62,000 nucleotides of DNA from assembly GCF_964340395.1 (NCBI RefSeq), contig NC_135565.1, positions 5,294,142-5,356,141 of the forward strand. The letters are read 5' to 3'. Each line of letters begins with the position of its first letter. Position 1 is the first letter of the stretch. Position numbers and translations under genes: made by a program. The DNA is from Glandiceps talaboti. Taxonomy: Eukaryota > Hemichordata > Enteropneusta > Spengelidae. This document shows, in pieces, positions 14,525-27,289 of the stretch. Below the pieces are notes generated by a model, which saw nothing but the letters and a program-made list of their open reading frames with translations, made no database searches and was not told where the DNA came from.

Positions 14525-16755
14525 CAGTATATGTGTATGCAGTGTGTCTATGTAAACATGCATGTCCATAGGTATGTAACTGTTTTTCATTGCAATCTGT
14601 AGTGACTAGCTTGATACGAGATTCACAATATATACTTTGTTTATGTCTTATAGGTACTGCCGGATCCTGTAGTGTCTCGCACTCAAAGTTATCGCGCAGT
14701 GAGACTGTACTCCCTAGCTTTAAAACATAGAATTTCAAATAAAGAACATCGTATACTGCTTGTCAAACAAGCATCACATAAACTTGCAGAAGTCACAGTA
14801 AGTTTACAAAAAATGTTTCCCTCATTTTACAATGTCATTTAAAGTAATTAAGAATGAGACAAAAGTTATCAAATATCAGTATTAATCAACCAAGCTTTTT
14901 ACATATACATTGAATGAGAATAGAGTTAAATGTCTCCATGCAGGGTTTTGGTTTTAGATATATTTTGAAATTAATTGAAAAAGATGAAATTAATAATTAT
15001 TAAGGAGTAATTTTTTGATATTCATACAGGTGTAATTTGTTAAACAGATCTGTACATTGTATTAATTGGCACACACAGTTAAACTATAAATATATACCAT
15101 GCATAGATTGTTAGGTAAAATTAATACAAATTCATGATTTTATGGTTTTGTTTATATATACTTTTTGAGTCTGATTCAAGATGTCAAATTTACCATCATT
15201 ATACCATTCACGAGCCATTTCGAATAAAAAAATATGGAATATATACTCTGGTCGTTCTACATCCCAACAACATGTCTACATCACTGGTTCTGCTGTGTTC
15301 AAAATATGAGTCAAAACGTTCAAAATTGTCATTACTTTTCCTTATTTTTCTTTTGATGTTACTGGTACTGGTATATAATTATGTTATTCTCCAAATTTTT
15401 TCTTTTATTCAGCCAGAAAGTACTCGTGACCTAAGGCCCCTTAGGTCACTTGTATTTTTCTTTATTTATTGAATGAAGAAAAATATTGGGGTATAAAAAC
15501 CACTAAGTATTTAAGTTCCTGTCATGTATTTTTCTTTTATTTGTTGCCAGTTTTGGAGGAAAGTGGATTTCAGGTCTAATTTGGATTCGTCTTCTGGTAA
15601 TAGTACACCAGTCCGTGGTGGGCAACAAACTGACACATCAGAGGTCAATGTAAGCTCACTGTTAGGCAGTCAAACTGAAACAAGTTACACAGACATTCCA
15701 ATGTTTCAAAAGCTTCTGAAAACAGCAAATAAGATCACTTCAATGTACATTCAGGTAAGATCTAGTATCCTCTCAAGTAATAACCAATGATATGAATGAA
15801 AAACACACACAAGAAGTGCTACAGATCATTGAAGGTACAATGAAAGTTACAAGAGTTGTCTACAGATGTCTGCTATGTGGTTTCTATGTACAATAGATAA
15901 CTTTATATTTTCAACAAAAATTATACAGTCGTACTTTTAATGCATACAGCTCTGAAAATCTTGACAAACTAAAAGAATTGCAAACTAACATTTCCTAGGT
16001 GGCGAAAATATTTGATGAAATAAATGTCTGTCCATAACTTTAGAGCTATACCTTCAAGTTCATACTACAACTGCAGTGATACGGTACGACAAACTTTTCA
16101 ACACAGATGGACTTGAGTATGGCACAACCTGAGTTTGAATAAAAGGACAAGTTCAAGTCTGGTTAAAACTTCTGCTTCATTTGAATCCCAGTATCTTGAT
16201 ATAACATGAAGAAAAGATGAACATGGAATTGAAAGAATATGTCTACCTGGGTTGAATATCGTTAAATATCTGCTGAATATTTACACATGTCTATCACCCT
16301 GTGATGATAATTTGTATTTATGTGCCATTACAGTGTAACTTTGTGATGGAATATTTGGCCATTATGGTTTGCTACAACATGAGGAGACGAAATACTCAAA
16401 TGTGGCAGATCCTAGAGCAGATGAAATTCATTACGGGAGAAATGCATGAGGTAAGGGAAGGTCATGACTGTAACAGGGCTGCTTTTGTATGTGGTAGCCG
16501 TTATGAAATAATAAAAAATATTTGCATTCCACAAGAAACAAATTCATCATTCATAGTGTGCAGTTTTGACACACACACATACACATACACACATACATAC
16601 ACACACACATACATATACACACCCATAAAAAAAATATATATATGTATATACATGCATACATGTGTATGTATATATATATATATATACATTTTGTATATAA
16701 ATATATATATTACATATATATATACATATACTTGTATAATATGTATGTATGTATG

Positions 16756-16789
<34 letters not shown>

Positions 16790-16840
16790 CCTAAGTATGT
16801 ATGTATGTATGTATGTACATAAGTATGTATGTGTATATTA

Positions 16841-16876
<36 letters not shown>

Positions 16877-16924
16877 TGTGTCAAAACGGCACACTGATGA
16901 ATTTGTTTCCTGTGGAATACAAAC

Positions 16925-16957
<33 letters not shown>

Positions 16958-17030
16958 CACACATACATACATACATACATACACACACATACATACACAC
17001 ACACATACATACATACATACATACACACAC

Positions 17031-17069
<39 letters not shown>

Positions 17070-17543
17070 ATCTGACCTGGTTGATGTGGATACCTATTTA
17101 ATATCCTAATCTTTGGAAATATCACGAAATATAAATTAAATTTCATAACTTATTGTTGAATAGTATATTGTTACAGTGGTTTTTGTTCATGGCTTGTCAC
17201 TTGTCACTTCTCACTTGCTACATTAAATTACAATAATCAAAGTACTCGGTATAAATTTCAGAAAATAGAGTGAATTTCCCTCAACCCACCCTGTTGCTGA
17301 CTGACAGAGTTTTGTCCCTTAAATACTGTTAGTAGACATGTTGTTCCTGGGACACAAAAAGTAAGTATATAATAACGATCTTTTGATTACTTTTTTCAGA
17401 TCCTGTTCACTGAGCAAAGTTGGACATCAAAGAATACTTGGGAGAGACTTGTATCCATCACAGACAGTGGTGAAAGATGTGTGAAACACCTTGTTAGATT
17501 ACTTCCCAGCATGCATCTGAAAATTCAACAGTTGGAAGATTAA
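5790..17543 (+). CDS. RBR (RING-IBR-RING) E3 ubiquitin ligase
   Basis: Twelve coding exons join in phase: 5790-6006, 7006-7473, 8461-9202, 9967-10116, 11328-11472, 11919-12119, 12700-13009, 13862-14055, 14654-14797, 15551-15754, 16334-16450 and 17400-17543 (TAA). That is about 1,011 codons. The ATG has A at -3 and G at +4. RING1 starts near residue 594 (CGVCC, then CQHWFCNEC), followed by the IBR ([11 protein letters not shown]) and RING2 ([17 protein letters not shown]). The Cys of GGC, near residue 774, is the expected acceptor of ubiquitin from E2. The usual His two residues later is Trp. The N-terminal ~570 residues are charged, with a Lys-rich run near 7315 that could be a nuclear signal; I recognise no domain there. 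The helical C-terminus loosely recalls Ariadne proteins. An in-frame TGA lies at 7170-7172; see findings. Orthology to a named human RBR is not established. Confidence 0.9.
6060..6496. mobile_element. MITE with 33-bp terminal inverted repeats
   Basis: Ends 6060-6092 and 6464-6496 are near-perfect inverted repeats (GGCACCATCAA outer, TTTGTTTGCCGTCC inner). They are flanked by TTA on both sides, a likely 3-bp target-site duplication. It sits in the first coding intron of the RBR gene. The internal 114-codon frame has no recognisable motif. Confidence 0.75.
6492..6554 (+). repeat. 63-bp exact direct repeat, copy 1
   Basis: Identical over 63 bases to 6723-6785. The copy begins at the last five bases of the MITE at 6060-6496. 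Confidence 0.85.
6723..6785 (+). repeat. 63-bp exact direct repeat, copy 2
   Basis: Identical to 6492-6554, offset 231 bases. It carries GTGCC, the last five bases of the MITE end, without the rest of the element. Confidence 0.85.
7812..8153 (-). repeat. Tandem array of 78-bp tRNA-like units
   Basis: Four full units plus a partial one, with an exact 78-bp period (register marks at 7820, 7898, 7976, 8054 and 8132). On the minus strand each unit has an A-box-like TAGCTCAGCTGGTTAGAGC and a B-box-like GGGTTCAATTC, spaced as in a tRNA gene. The acceptor stem and anticodon loop are not intact, so these are tRNA-derived repeats (SINE heads) and not working tRNA genes. They lie in an RBR intron. Confidence 0.75.
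8170..8268. repeat. 18-bp perfect inverted repeat with 63-bp spacer
   Basis: The arms at 8170-8187 and 8251-8268 are perfect reverse complements. They lie between the tandem tRNA-like array and an oppositely oriented tRNA-like copy. Confidence 0.8.
8290..8372 (+). repeat. tRNA-like unit in the opposite orientation
   Basis: It has TTAGCTCTGCAGGCTAGAGC (A-box-like) and GGGTTCGAATCC (a perfect B box). It is related to the 78-bp units at 7812-8153 but inverted. Confidence 0.6.
9363..9734. mobile_element. MITE family A, copy 1
   Basis: Terminal inverted repeats: TTGTGTGGTTCCGATTAC at the left and GTAACCAGAACCAAACAA at the right, extended outward by CCTAATAAAA / TTTTAGACCT. Length is about 370 bp. 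Two more copies lie at 13291-13662 and 34881-35262. There is no coding capacity. Confidence 0.75.
10240..10615. mobile_element. Fold-back element in an RBR intron
   Basis: Two arms of about 120 bases (about 10250-10375 and 10490-10612) are imperfect reverse complements around a loop of about 110 bases. Shared landmarks are CTATCCTAACTGA, TCTACATTGATGG / TCATTGTAGATGA and CTACATGTAGACA. A partial copy of one arm occurs at 11545-11680. Confidence 0.65.
11545..11680. mobile_element. Partial copy of the fold-back element at 10240
   Basis: It shares TTTGCAAAGTAGGTG, ATGCAATGAACAT, TAATAAACAT and CATGTAGACACAAA, in the same order, with the left arm at about 10170-10330. Confidence 0.6.
12188..12585. 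repeat. TA-rich compound microsatellite
   Basis: Long TA runs broken by CATACATAATTTATA blocks that recur at about 12290, 12370 and 12520. It lies between the RING1 and IBR exons. Confidence 0.9.
13070..13290. repeat. (CAT/CAC)n trinucleotide repeat
   Basis: A mix of ATC and ACC trinucleotides. It abuts the second copy of MITE family A. Confidence 0.9.
13291..13662. mobile_element. MITE family A, copy 2
   Basis: The same ends and interior as 9363-9734, with scattered substitutions. Inserted in the RBR intron between the IBR and RING2 exons. Confidence 0.75.
14495..14522. repeat. (GT)n microsatellite
   Basis: About 14 GT units in an RBR intron. Confidence 0.9.
15386..15495. mobile_element. 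Small fold-back element, copy 1
   Basis: An imperfect palindrome centred near GACCTAAGGCCCCTTAGGTC, with outer TTCAGCCA and ATATTGGGG blocks. It is related to 22094-22213. Confidence 0.6.
16569..17070. repeat. Compound CA / TA / ATGT / ACAT microsatellite
   Basis: CACATA, then TA, GTAT and GT tracts, a short non-repeat block at about 16878-16925, then ACAT and CA tracts. The non-repeat block resembles the sequence just before the array (ACAAGAAACAAATTCATCA at 16531), inverted, so the whole is a large imperfect hairpin. Confidence 0.85.
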
Positions 17544-17759
17544 ATATGGCTGTCTTTTGCTCAATTAATTAAGTTACAGAGTGAACTAGTAAAAATGTTG
17601 CAAAATGGATGGGATAGATTTAAATCATGTACAAGCCATAGTTTTCATTCGGGTTCAATATTAATCTTGTTACAAGCACCTATTAATGTATTTGATCCAA
17701 GTTGAAGTTTTAGGATGGGTTGAGGAATATAGTATTTGTTATAAATGACGAAAGAAAAG

Positions 17760-17818
17760 TGACACATGTAGGAATCGAACCCACGTCCCCTATACACTAG
17801 TCAGAGAGGTGACGTGTC
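17760..17818 (-). repeat. tRNA-like fragment
   Basis: On the minus strand it reads as a B-box-like GGGTTCGATTCC with upstream sequence matching the 78-bp units at 7812-8153. It lies in the RBR 3' flank. Confidence 0.55.
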
Positions 17819-18081
17819 AATATAATATGTTGGTGAGTGAGAAACAATGAATCAATTTTAAAGAGCTGAAATAGATCCTAAAAGTAAATGTGACATGTCT
17901 ACCACCTTTACGTTAATGTAGTCGCTGTGATTTATGTTTATATACTGATTTGTATTCATGACTTTCCATCGTACAGGATTAAAGTTTTGTTGACTCGATA
18001 TGTCAATGTTGTATGTGTTTTTATGTGCGAGTGTAAATACATCCTTGTTGTGTATACATAGTATCCTTTACCACTTGAAGT

Positions 18082-18087
18082 AATAAA
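18082..18087 (+). terminator. Candidate polyadenylation signal of the RBR gene
   Basis: AATAAA about 540 bases after the RBR stop. ATTAAA near 17978 is an alternative. Confidence 0.4.
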
Positions 18088-18309
18088 CTTCAGTTCCTGA
18101 GTGATCTGAAATAATGATCAGAAGCAACTCTTGGTCAGTTAGTTTCAAAATGCAGTCATACACACAGTACGCACTTTTACTACTTGTTCAGTCAATATAA
18201 TGTGATAGAAATGGTTTAAAAACCTTACTCGAGATTGGAGGATTTTTTTATATTGAATGCACAAAAACAAGTAATTATGTCATGATTACTTGGAATGTGT
18301 TATTACCTA

Positions 18310-18500
18310 CCATAAGGGGGAGGGGGGGTAATGTCATACTTCTGTGTGCGTGTGAATGTGTGTGTCTATCTGTTGGTCTGTCCATCTGTGGACACGGTAT
18401 CTCAAAAACTACCTGTACTGCATTGATTCCAATGAAACTTGCTAGACATCTTCCATATGGTAATGACAAGAACTGATTTGATTTTGGTAAACGTCCAATG
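18310..18500 (+). repeat. Dispersed repeat, second copy of the 4560 type
   Basis: GTGTGTG and CTGTCCATC tracts followed by ATCTCAAAAACTACCTGTAC and ATTCCAATGAAACTTG. Same order of blocks as 4560-4740. Confidence 0.4.
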
Positions 18501-18807
18501 AAGATCAATTACTAATTTGCATAAATAAAAATTAAAGTGGACATATAGATGAGATTGGATATTTATTTGAGGTATTCAATCATGCTTAACCCCATGGGTT
18601 TGTCAAAATATCACTTTCACAATTCTTAACCAAGTTTCTTGAAAACAATGTTCATTTAGATTGCATTTAGTAGCCTGACCCCTTGAATACTGACATTTTA
18701 TGAAATGAAAGAATAAAGCCTTGCTAAAAATCCCCTTTTATCTAATTTAACACACCCCTAATTGTATAATTACCAGGGAATTGGCTACACCAACAGTTTG
18801 CTTTATC

Positions 18808-19025
18808 TCTTATCTTGTGGGACATTATCACACCGAAGAAACACTCAATCATGCATAGATTAGTATACTGAAGAGAAGAGAAGAATGGACAAGATGTTTT
18901 TATTTAGTCAATAAAGAGTGAATTACAAAGAGAAATTAGCCATGGAAGGAAGAAAATTTTTGAGATCACCACAAAAATTAAATCAGTCAATTAATCAATA
19001 TCACACAACAATAAGTTTTAGGTAA
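18808..19025 (+). mobile_element. TTGA-rich dispersed element, copy 3
   Basis: It opens with TTTATCTCTTATC, then GACATTATCACACCGAAG, and later AATCAGTCAATTAATCAATA. It is collinear with the elements at 3915 (inverted) and 4256 but lacks a long ATCA tail. Confidence 0.55.
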
Positions 19026-19432
19026 ACCCCATGAACTATGAGCTATATCACTTTATGTTTATAAATAAAAAACATATCAAAGAAAAGAGATGACCATGAA
19101 GTATATAATTTACTGTGAGTTATGTATGTAGGCATATGTATATGTGTCTCTGTGTGTACAACAATGTACGTATATGGAGTTATTCCTTCCTCTCATAAAA
19201 AAATGCTTATGACAATATGGATACATGGCCTTCAAACTCACCATGTACCAGTATGCTATTTGTGTACAAATTGATGTAAATATACTAACTTTGCCTGTGA
19301 AGTCACTGTATGCTTTGGGCAAACCCCAAATTTAAAAAGTACGAGCAAATTAATGACAAATGCAACTATTTTACTAGAAAATGTTCTAACTTAAAAGGCC
19401 TTGGTATTTAGACTGAAGAATGTATTTTTTAT

Positions 19433-19434
<2 letters not shown>

Positions 19435-19491
<57 letters not shown>
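19435..19491. repeat. (TC)n microsatellite
   Basis: About 27 TC units. Confidence 0.95.
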
Positions 19492-19494
<3 letters not shown>

Positions 19495-20545
19495 TATCCT
19501 TTTCAACTCAATGAATTGGTAAAATTAATGTGAATTATTTTAACAACGTGAATGTAGTGCATTGGATGGTAAAGATGACGAAAACTGTACAGGCACATTA
19601 CTATAGGTGGAACACCAAATTCTGGTTGTAAAAGCAAATTCACTGCAATATTAAGCTTTAGCATTTGCTTCTAAAAATTTGTCTGTGATGTTATCACTTT
19701 ATGTTTATATGCATGTTAATCTCTCAGGAAAATGGGCACGGACACCTTTGAAATACAACAGACTGTCATAAAATTGTGCACAAACTGTCATCACAAGGCT
19801 ACTTTAACGGTGACTTTCAACAGATTGAAATAGTTGAGGTAATTCTCTTCTGTCAAAAATGACAAATAAGTGCTAAATATTCAATTTAACGTGGACATGA
19901 CAGAAGTGATACATGGGCAGAGAAAAAGCCAAATCAGTAATTTTGTGATAACATCTACATACATTTTCAAACACCAGTCCCTCCTCAAACTTCAGCAATT
20001 ATTCAAGTAATGATGTATTCAGGGAACATTTGTAACCATGCAGCGTTTCAAAAGACATGGCAAATACACCATTTCATGGTAGTGCAACAGTAAAACCTTG
20101 TGAAGGCCACTTATCTTTTGTTGGGGTCATCTGTGTTCGTATCAGCCACTTTTGTAAATCCATTTCTACATATTCAACTTGTGCATAATATAGAGAGAGA
20201 TAGTGAAAACACAGGAGAGGATCCAGACACGGAAGATGGAAGCTCGGTCACATTGCTGTGATCCTGAAAATGACTGCATGCTTCCAGCCTGTGCTGCTAA
20301 ACATACATGGCAGAAAAACCACTGCAACCTGGATGTGACAGGGGACTGAGAGTACTATAGAGTTCGTGGGGTGAGGTGGTGTCACTGTTTTTCGTGGATG
20401 GTAGAGTGGGTGGGTCAGAATTGTTTGTCTAAAGATTGGAAGGAGGGTCTATATTTTTCATGCATCAGTCTTTTGAACCTCCCCTGTAATTTCTGTCCAG
20501 TCCCTTACTAACTTAGATTCCCTCACCTTTTCTTCTTCGTCATAG

Positions 20546-21734
20546 TGTCATCAGATGCTTCAGGAGCCCTAGGCAGTGTCGCAGTGGATCAAGCCATAGG
20601 AAATGGGGACCAAAGGTGTCTAGGTATGTTCATCAATAATATAATTATTCAATGTTATTCGACTGTAAATATGAGAGACACAGCTGGTGGTATGGATATC
20701 TTTGTATCTACGTATATTTTGATTTAACTTACAACCACTGCAACATAGACACTCCCATTTTTAAGTAACGTATTTGCGACCCTATTCATCGAGCCTGTAC
20801 ACATTCATAACTGTTATTTATTTAGTTAGTTAGTTAGTCAGTCAGTCAGTCAGTCAGTCAGTCAATCAATCAACCAACCACTGTTGACTGTTTTCGATCA
20901 TTACTGATCCTCTTCACGAAGCAACGCCAACGAAATGGGTTCAGTGACATACCTCTGAGATATTCAGCCTCAAGTTGGTTACTTGTAATTGTGCCAATCA
21001 GATCACCCCATCCTTGGATGTCCTCTCCTTCATTTTCCCCTCAACATTTCTTCTATTCTAGCATTTTTACAGACTCTTTACTACCTTGGTCATATATGAC
21101 TCATATGCCCAAAGTAGTTCAGTCCATGTTAAAATTTAACAAAGGAGAAGTTTTGGTCAGCAACAGACAAGCATGAAATACGGTAAATAATGGAAAGCAA
21201 ACCTTCATCTTGATAGATTTTAATTACATTGATCATGAGTTATCTGTATACAATACCTTTAATTCCTCACTTATTTCACCACAGGGCATATAAATTTACA
21301 TCTGAACGCTGCAGGTGGCATCCCAAAGGCCGGTAAATCTATAACCGATGTAGAAAAGGCGTATTTTAAAAGCCAGGAAGTTCTGGAGGAAACACCTGAG
21401 AATATCAACAACATTCACCAAGGTCTTCAAGTAGATGCTATCAATGGTCACAGTGTAAGGTATTCCATAGCCTGTGAAACATTAGATGCCCTGGAATGTC
21501 TATGGAAGGAATATGAAGCTCTGAATCTCAATCGTTTGATATCATCTGTGACCATCACAGAAAGGTCTCTGAATGAAATCGGGGCTTTGTATTTCTCCAT
21601 ACAGACTACACTGGATATTGAGGAATATGAACTGTGCAAACAGGAGTTGCTGGAAAGAGGTAATTACTGACTTCATAAATATACACTACTAGATAGTACT
21701 ACTGCCGTTTAGCCATTAAATACTAAAGCTATAT

Positions 21735-21810
<76 letters not shown>

Positions 21811-23133
21811 CATAACACTTCCTTACGGAAAGTTAAAAGGGTGCCAAAGTCAGTTCTATCTTTTGTTTATAGCAAAAATAAATTTGTCTATCTTCATTGC
21901 CTTATTAGAAGTAAACATTGTATTATTTGATAGCAGCTGAAATGTGAAATGTGAAATATGACTTTCTATGTCTTCTGAACGCCCATATATGGAACACTTA
22001 TTTATCATACTGGAATGTCCATCACTTGATTATCATAATCACATCATGTCTGCAAATTTAAAACTTCTATTTGCAAGGTAGTTATTAGATTTTATTCCCC
22101 GATATTTTTCTTTGTTCAGCCAAGGGAAATACGAGTGACCTAAGGGGCCCTTGTCACTACGAGTCGCTAGGTCACGAATATTTTCTGGCTGAATGAAGAA
22201 AATATTGGGGAATAATATAAATATACCATCACCAGTAATATGAAAAGGGGGGAGGGGGGGGGGTGATATTTCGAATAATAGAGAACCAATGACGTAGACA
22301 CGCGTTGTCGTGACGTAGACACGCGTTGTCACGACGTAGACGCGCGTTGTCACGACGTTCTCATAACGACCAGAGTATAAATTCCGTACTTTTTTGTTGA
22401 ACCTGGCTCGTGCATGGTATAATTTATATTATTTCTCGTTTCACAGGTGATGTTGCCATGTCGATACCGACAGAAGTGGTGGACAGTAATGGAAAGGACA
22501 GCCAAAAAGAAGTCGAGCTGACTGAAGAAAACAATAAGCTTCGATTAGAAACTTATAAACTAAAAAGCACCATCAGTTCTTTACAGAGACAGCTAATACT
22601 ATTTGAGGCTAGAGTACAGCATCTCAACACAGCTCTGAATAAAGGGAAAGCAGATGTCGCCATACTGCAATCTACCTTAGAAGATAAATGTACTGAAATT
22701 GAAATACTGAAAAAGAATCTTGAGGAAAAAGAAAGGGATGAGAAAATTCTCTTCGATAAAATGCTACTATTGAGCAAAGAACATTCCCAACTTAAAGTGT
22801 CAGTCGGGGAGACAGGGGTTACATCACTTTCAGATGAAAACCGCCAACTGAAAGAAGACGTTACAAATCTAAAGAAAGAGGTTGAATCCCTGGAAGAGAA
22901 GAATATCTCTAATCTGAAAGATATCGATAGACTTCAAATGGAGATGGACAAAGTCAAAGGTTAGTGATATATGTGATATATATATATGTCTTTATAATAG
23001 ATAGATAGATAGATGGATGGATGGATGGATGGATGGATAGATAGACGGACGGACGGACGGACGGACGGACAGACAGACAGACAGACAGACACATAGATAG
23101 ATAGGTAGATAGATAGGTAGGTAGGTAGGTAGG

Positions 23134-23186
<53 letters not shown>

Positions 23187-24307
23187 GCCTTGCAACAAAC
23201 TCATAGGGATGCCTACCAAATTTAAAGTGCATGTATAATTATTGTTTGTTTCCCATCTCATACTTCCAATAAACCATGCAATATTTATTATCTAATATTG
23301 AAGTATATGTCAGATGAAATGTTGTGTTATATTTAATAACTGTACTACAAGTTATATAAGTGAAATTAGTGAAAGTCTACGATGGGCATTTAATTGTCTA
23401 TAAATCAAGATCTACTGTAAAGATAACAAAATCAGACTAATATTCAACATTATACTTAATCTACTGTTTGACATTTGTTTACATTACAGGTCAGTGGAAA
23501 GTTACCAGGACATTGGACGGTGAAAGTGGTCCAGTGCTGTTCAAAGATGTGCAAGGAGTGACCATAAATCACCTTGATCAAGTGGTCATGGCACATTGTG
23601 GTAACAATTGTGTACTCACCTTGAATTCAAGTTATGAAGTTGACTCTGAGATTAGATTTGATGGTCACTTTCCCAATGAATTCGAGCCATATGACGTTGC
23701 TGTGACGGCATCAAATACATATTTGATGACAGACACTGGCAACGACCAAGTTGTTGTTTATGACAAGAATTCTAAAACTACTCAAACATTTTGTCAAAAT
23801 GATGACATTGAACCAAGAGGAATCGCTTCACTTGATGAAGGATTTGTTGTCACAGATAGGAAAGGTCACAGAGTGATCAAGTATGGCATGAATGATGAAA
23901 TTGTAGCAGAGGCTGGAGGTCATGTCAAGCCAAGGCGACTCACTTACCCTCAGTGTGTTGTGGTGAATAGTGATAACAATGTTATCGTGTCTGACCAGGT
24001 CAGTGCAACCAAGTCTATAGATACCATCCAAGTATTCAACTGTCAATTACAGTTTCTGTTCACGTTGACAAACACATTGTGGGGTCCTTTAGGGCTAAGT
24101 GTAGATTCATGGGACAATATTTATTGTATGCATGGAGGTAGTGGGGGTAGTACAATTATTAAATTTACAAAGAATGGAGAATTTGTTGAAGAATTTGGAG
24201 ATGACATTGATAATGCCGGATACATTACAGTTGCTAAACAGTGCAAAAAACCAACTATTGTAGTTTCAGACCCACGCTTCAATCGTATCACTGTCTATAC
24301 CAAGTAA
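20546..24307 (+). CDS. TRADD-N-like / coiled-coil / NHL-repeat protein (5' end not found)
   Basis: Four exons join in phase 1: 20546-20623, 21285-21659, 22447-22959 and 23490-24307 (TAA at 24305). They give at least 594 residues; the first exon is missing from the model. Exon two encodes a compact region ([20 protein letters not shown], later [15 protein letters not shown]) resembling the TRADD-like N-terminal domain seen in many invertebrate proteins. Exon three is a long heptad-rich coiled coil. Exon four is one uninterrupted stretch of about six NHL blades (e.g. [40 protein letters not shown]), the beta-propeller of TRIM2/TRIM3/TRIM71-type proteins, probably a protein- or RNA-binding platform. 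No RING or B-box was found, so this is not a standard TRIM protein; a RING exon upstream cannot be excluded. A possible internal promoter at 22286-22382 could give a coiled-coil/NHL-only form starting at ATG 22458. Confidence 0.82.
20835..20862. repeat. (CAGT)n microsatellite
   Basis: About seven CAGT units, flanked by AGTT and CAAT variants. It lies between the first two exons found of the TRADD/NHL gene. Confidence 0.9.
21735..21810. repeat. (CA)n(GACA)n microsatellite
   Basis: CA run to about 21778, then eight GACA units. Confidence 0.95.
22094..22213. mobile_element. Small fold-back element, copy 2
   Basis: Ends TTCCCCGATATTTTTC and GAAAATATTGGGGAA form an imperfect inverted repeat that continues through TTCAGCCA / TGGCTGAA and GTGACCTAAGG. 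It is related to 15386-15495. It lies in an intron of the TRADD/NHL gene. Confidence 0.65.
22286..22382 (+). promoter_or_regulatory. Possible intronic promoter: CCAAT, CRE-like repeats, TATA
   Basis: CCAAT at 22286-22290 touches three tandem 21-bp units (22291-22353), each beginning with the CRE half-site GACGT and containing ACGCG. A TATAAAT follows at 22376-22382. The next exon begins at 22447 and has an ATG at 22458 in frame with the coiled coil. Promoter activity is an inference from spacing only. Confidence 0.35.
22996..23186. repeat. Compound GATA / GATG / GACG / GACA / GGTA tetranucleotide repeat
   Basis: Successive blocks of related tetranucleotides, each several units long. Located in the last intron of the TRADD/NHL gene. 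Confidence 0.95.
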
Positions 24308-27229
<2,922 letters not shown>

Positions 27230-27289
27230 GGTGTCGTGCGCAAAAGCAATGCCGCGATGACGTCACGATTGGGCTGAGCATCGACAAAG
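27230..27289 (+). promoter_or_regulatory. Candidate promoter and 5' exon of the ZNF143 gene
   Basis: A consensus CRE (TGACGTCA, 27258-27265) and an inverted CCAAT (ATTGG, 27268-27272) sit in a locally CG-richer stretch. A strong donor (AAAG|GTAAGA) lies at 27290. The first coding exon opens with an acceptor at 30842-30843 and has untranslated sequence before its ATG, so an upstream non-coding exon is needed. Confidence 0.42.

Larger units (their letters stand above)
17544..20545. other. Region between the RBR and TRADD/NHL genes
   Basis: It holds the RBR 3' flank, a tRNA-like fragment, two dispersed repeats and TC/CAGT microsatellites. The missing first exon of the TRADD/NHL gene should lie near its end. 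A short Cys/His-containing frame starts with ATG at 20236 and ends at a TGA without a good phase-1 donor, so I did not accept it. Confidence 0.45.

Noticed and set aside
16301-17146. Several Tyr/Val/Thr/His-rich open frames on both strands
   Set aside because: They are translations of ATGT, ACAT, CA and GT microsatellites. Only 16334-16450 is a real exon, of the RBR gene.
20236-20343. Short Cys/His-containing frame as a B-box exon of the TRADD/NHL gene
   Set aside because: Cys/His spacing does not fit a B-box, and the frame closes with TGA without a usable phase-1 donor.
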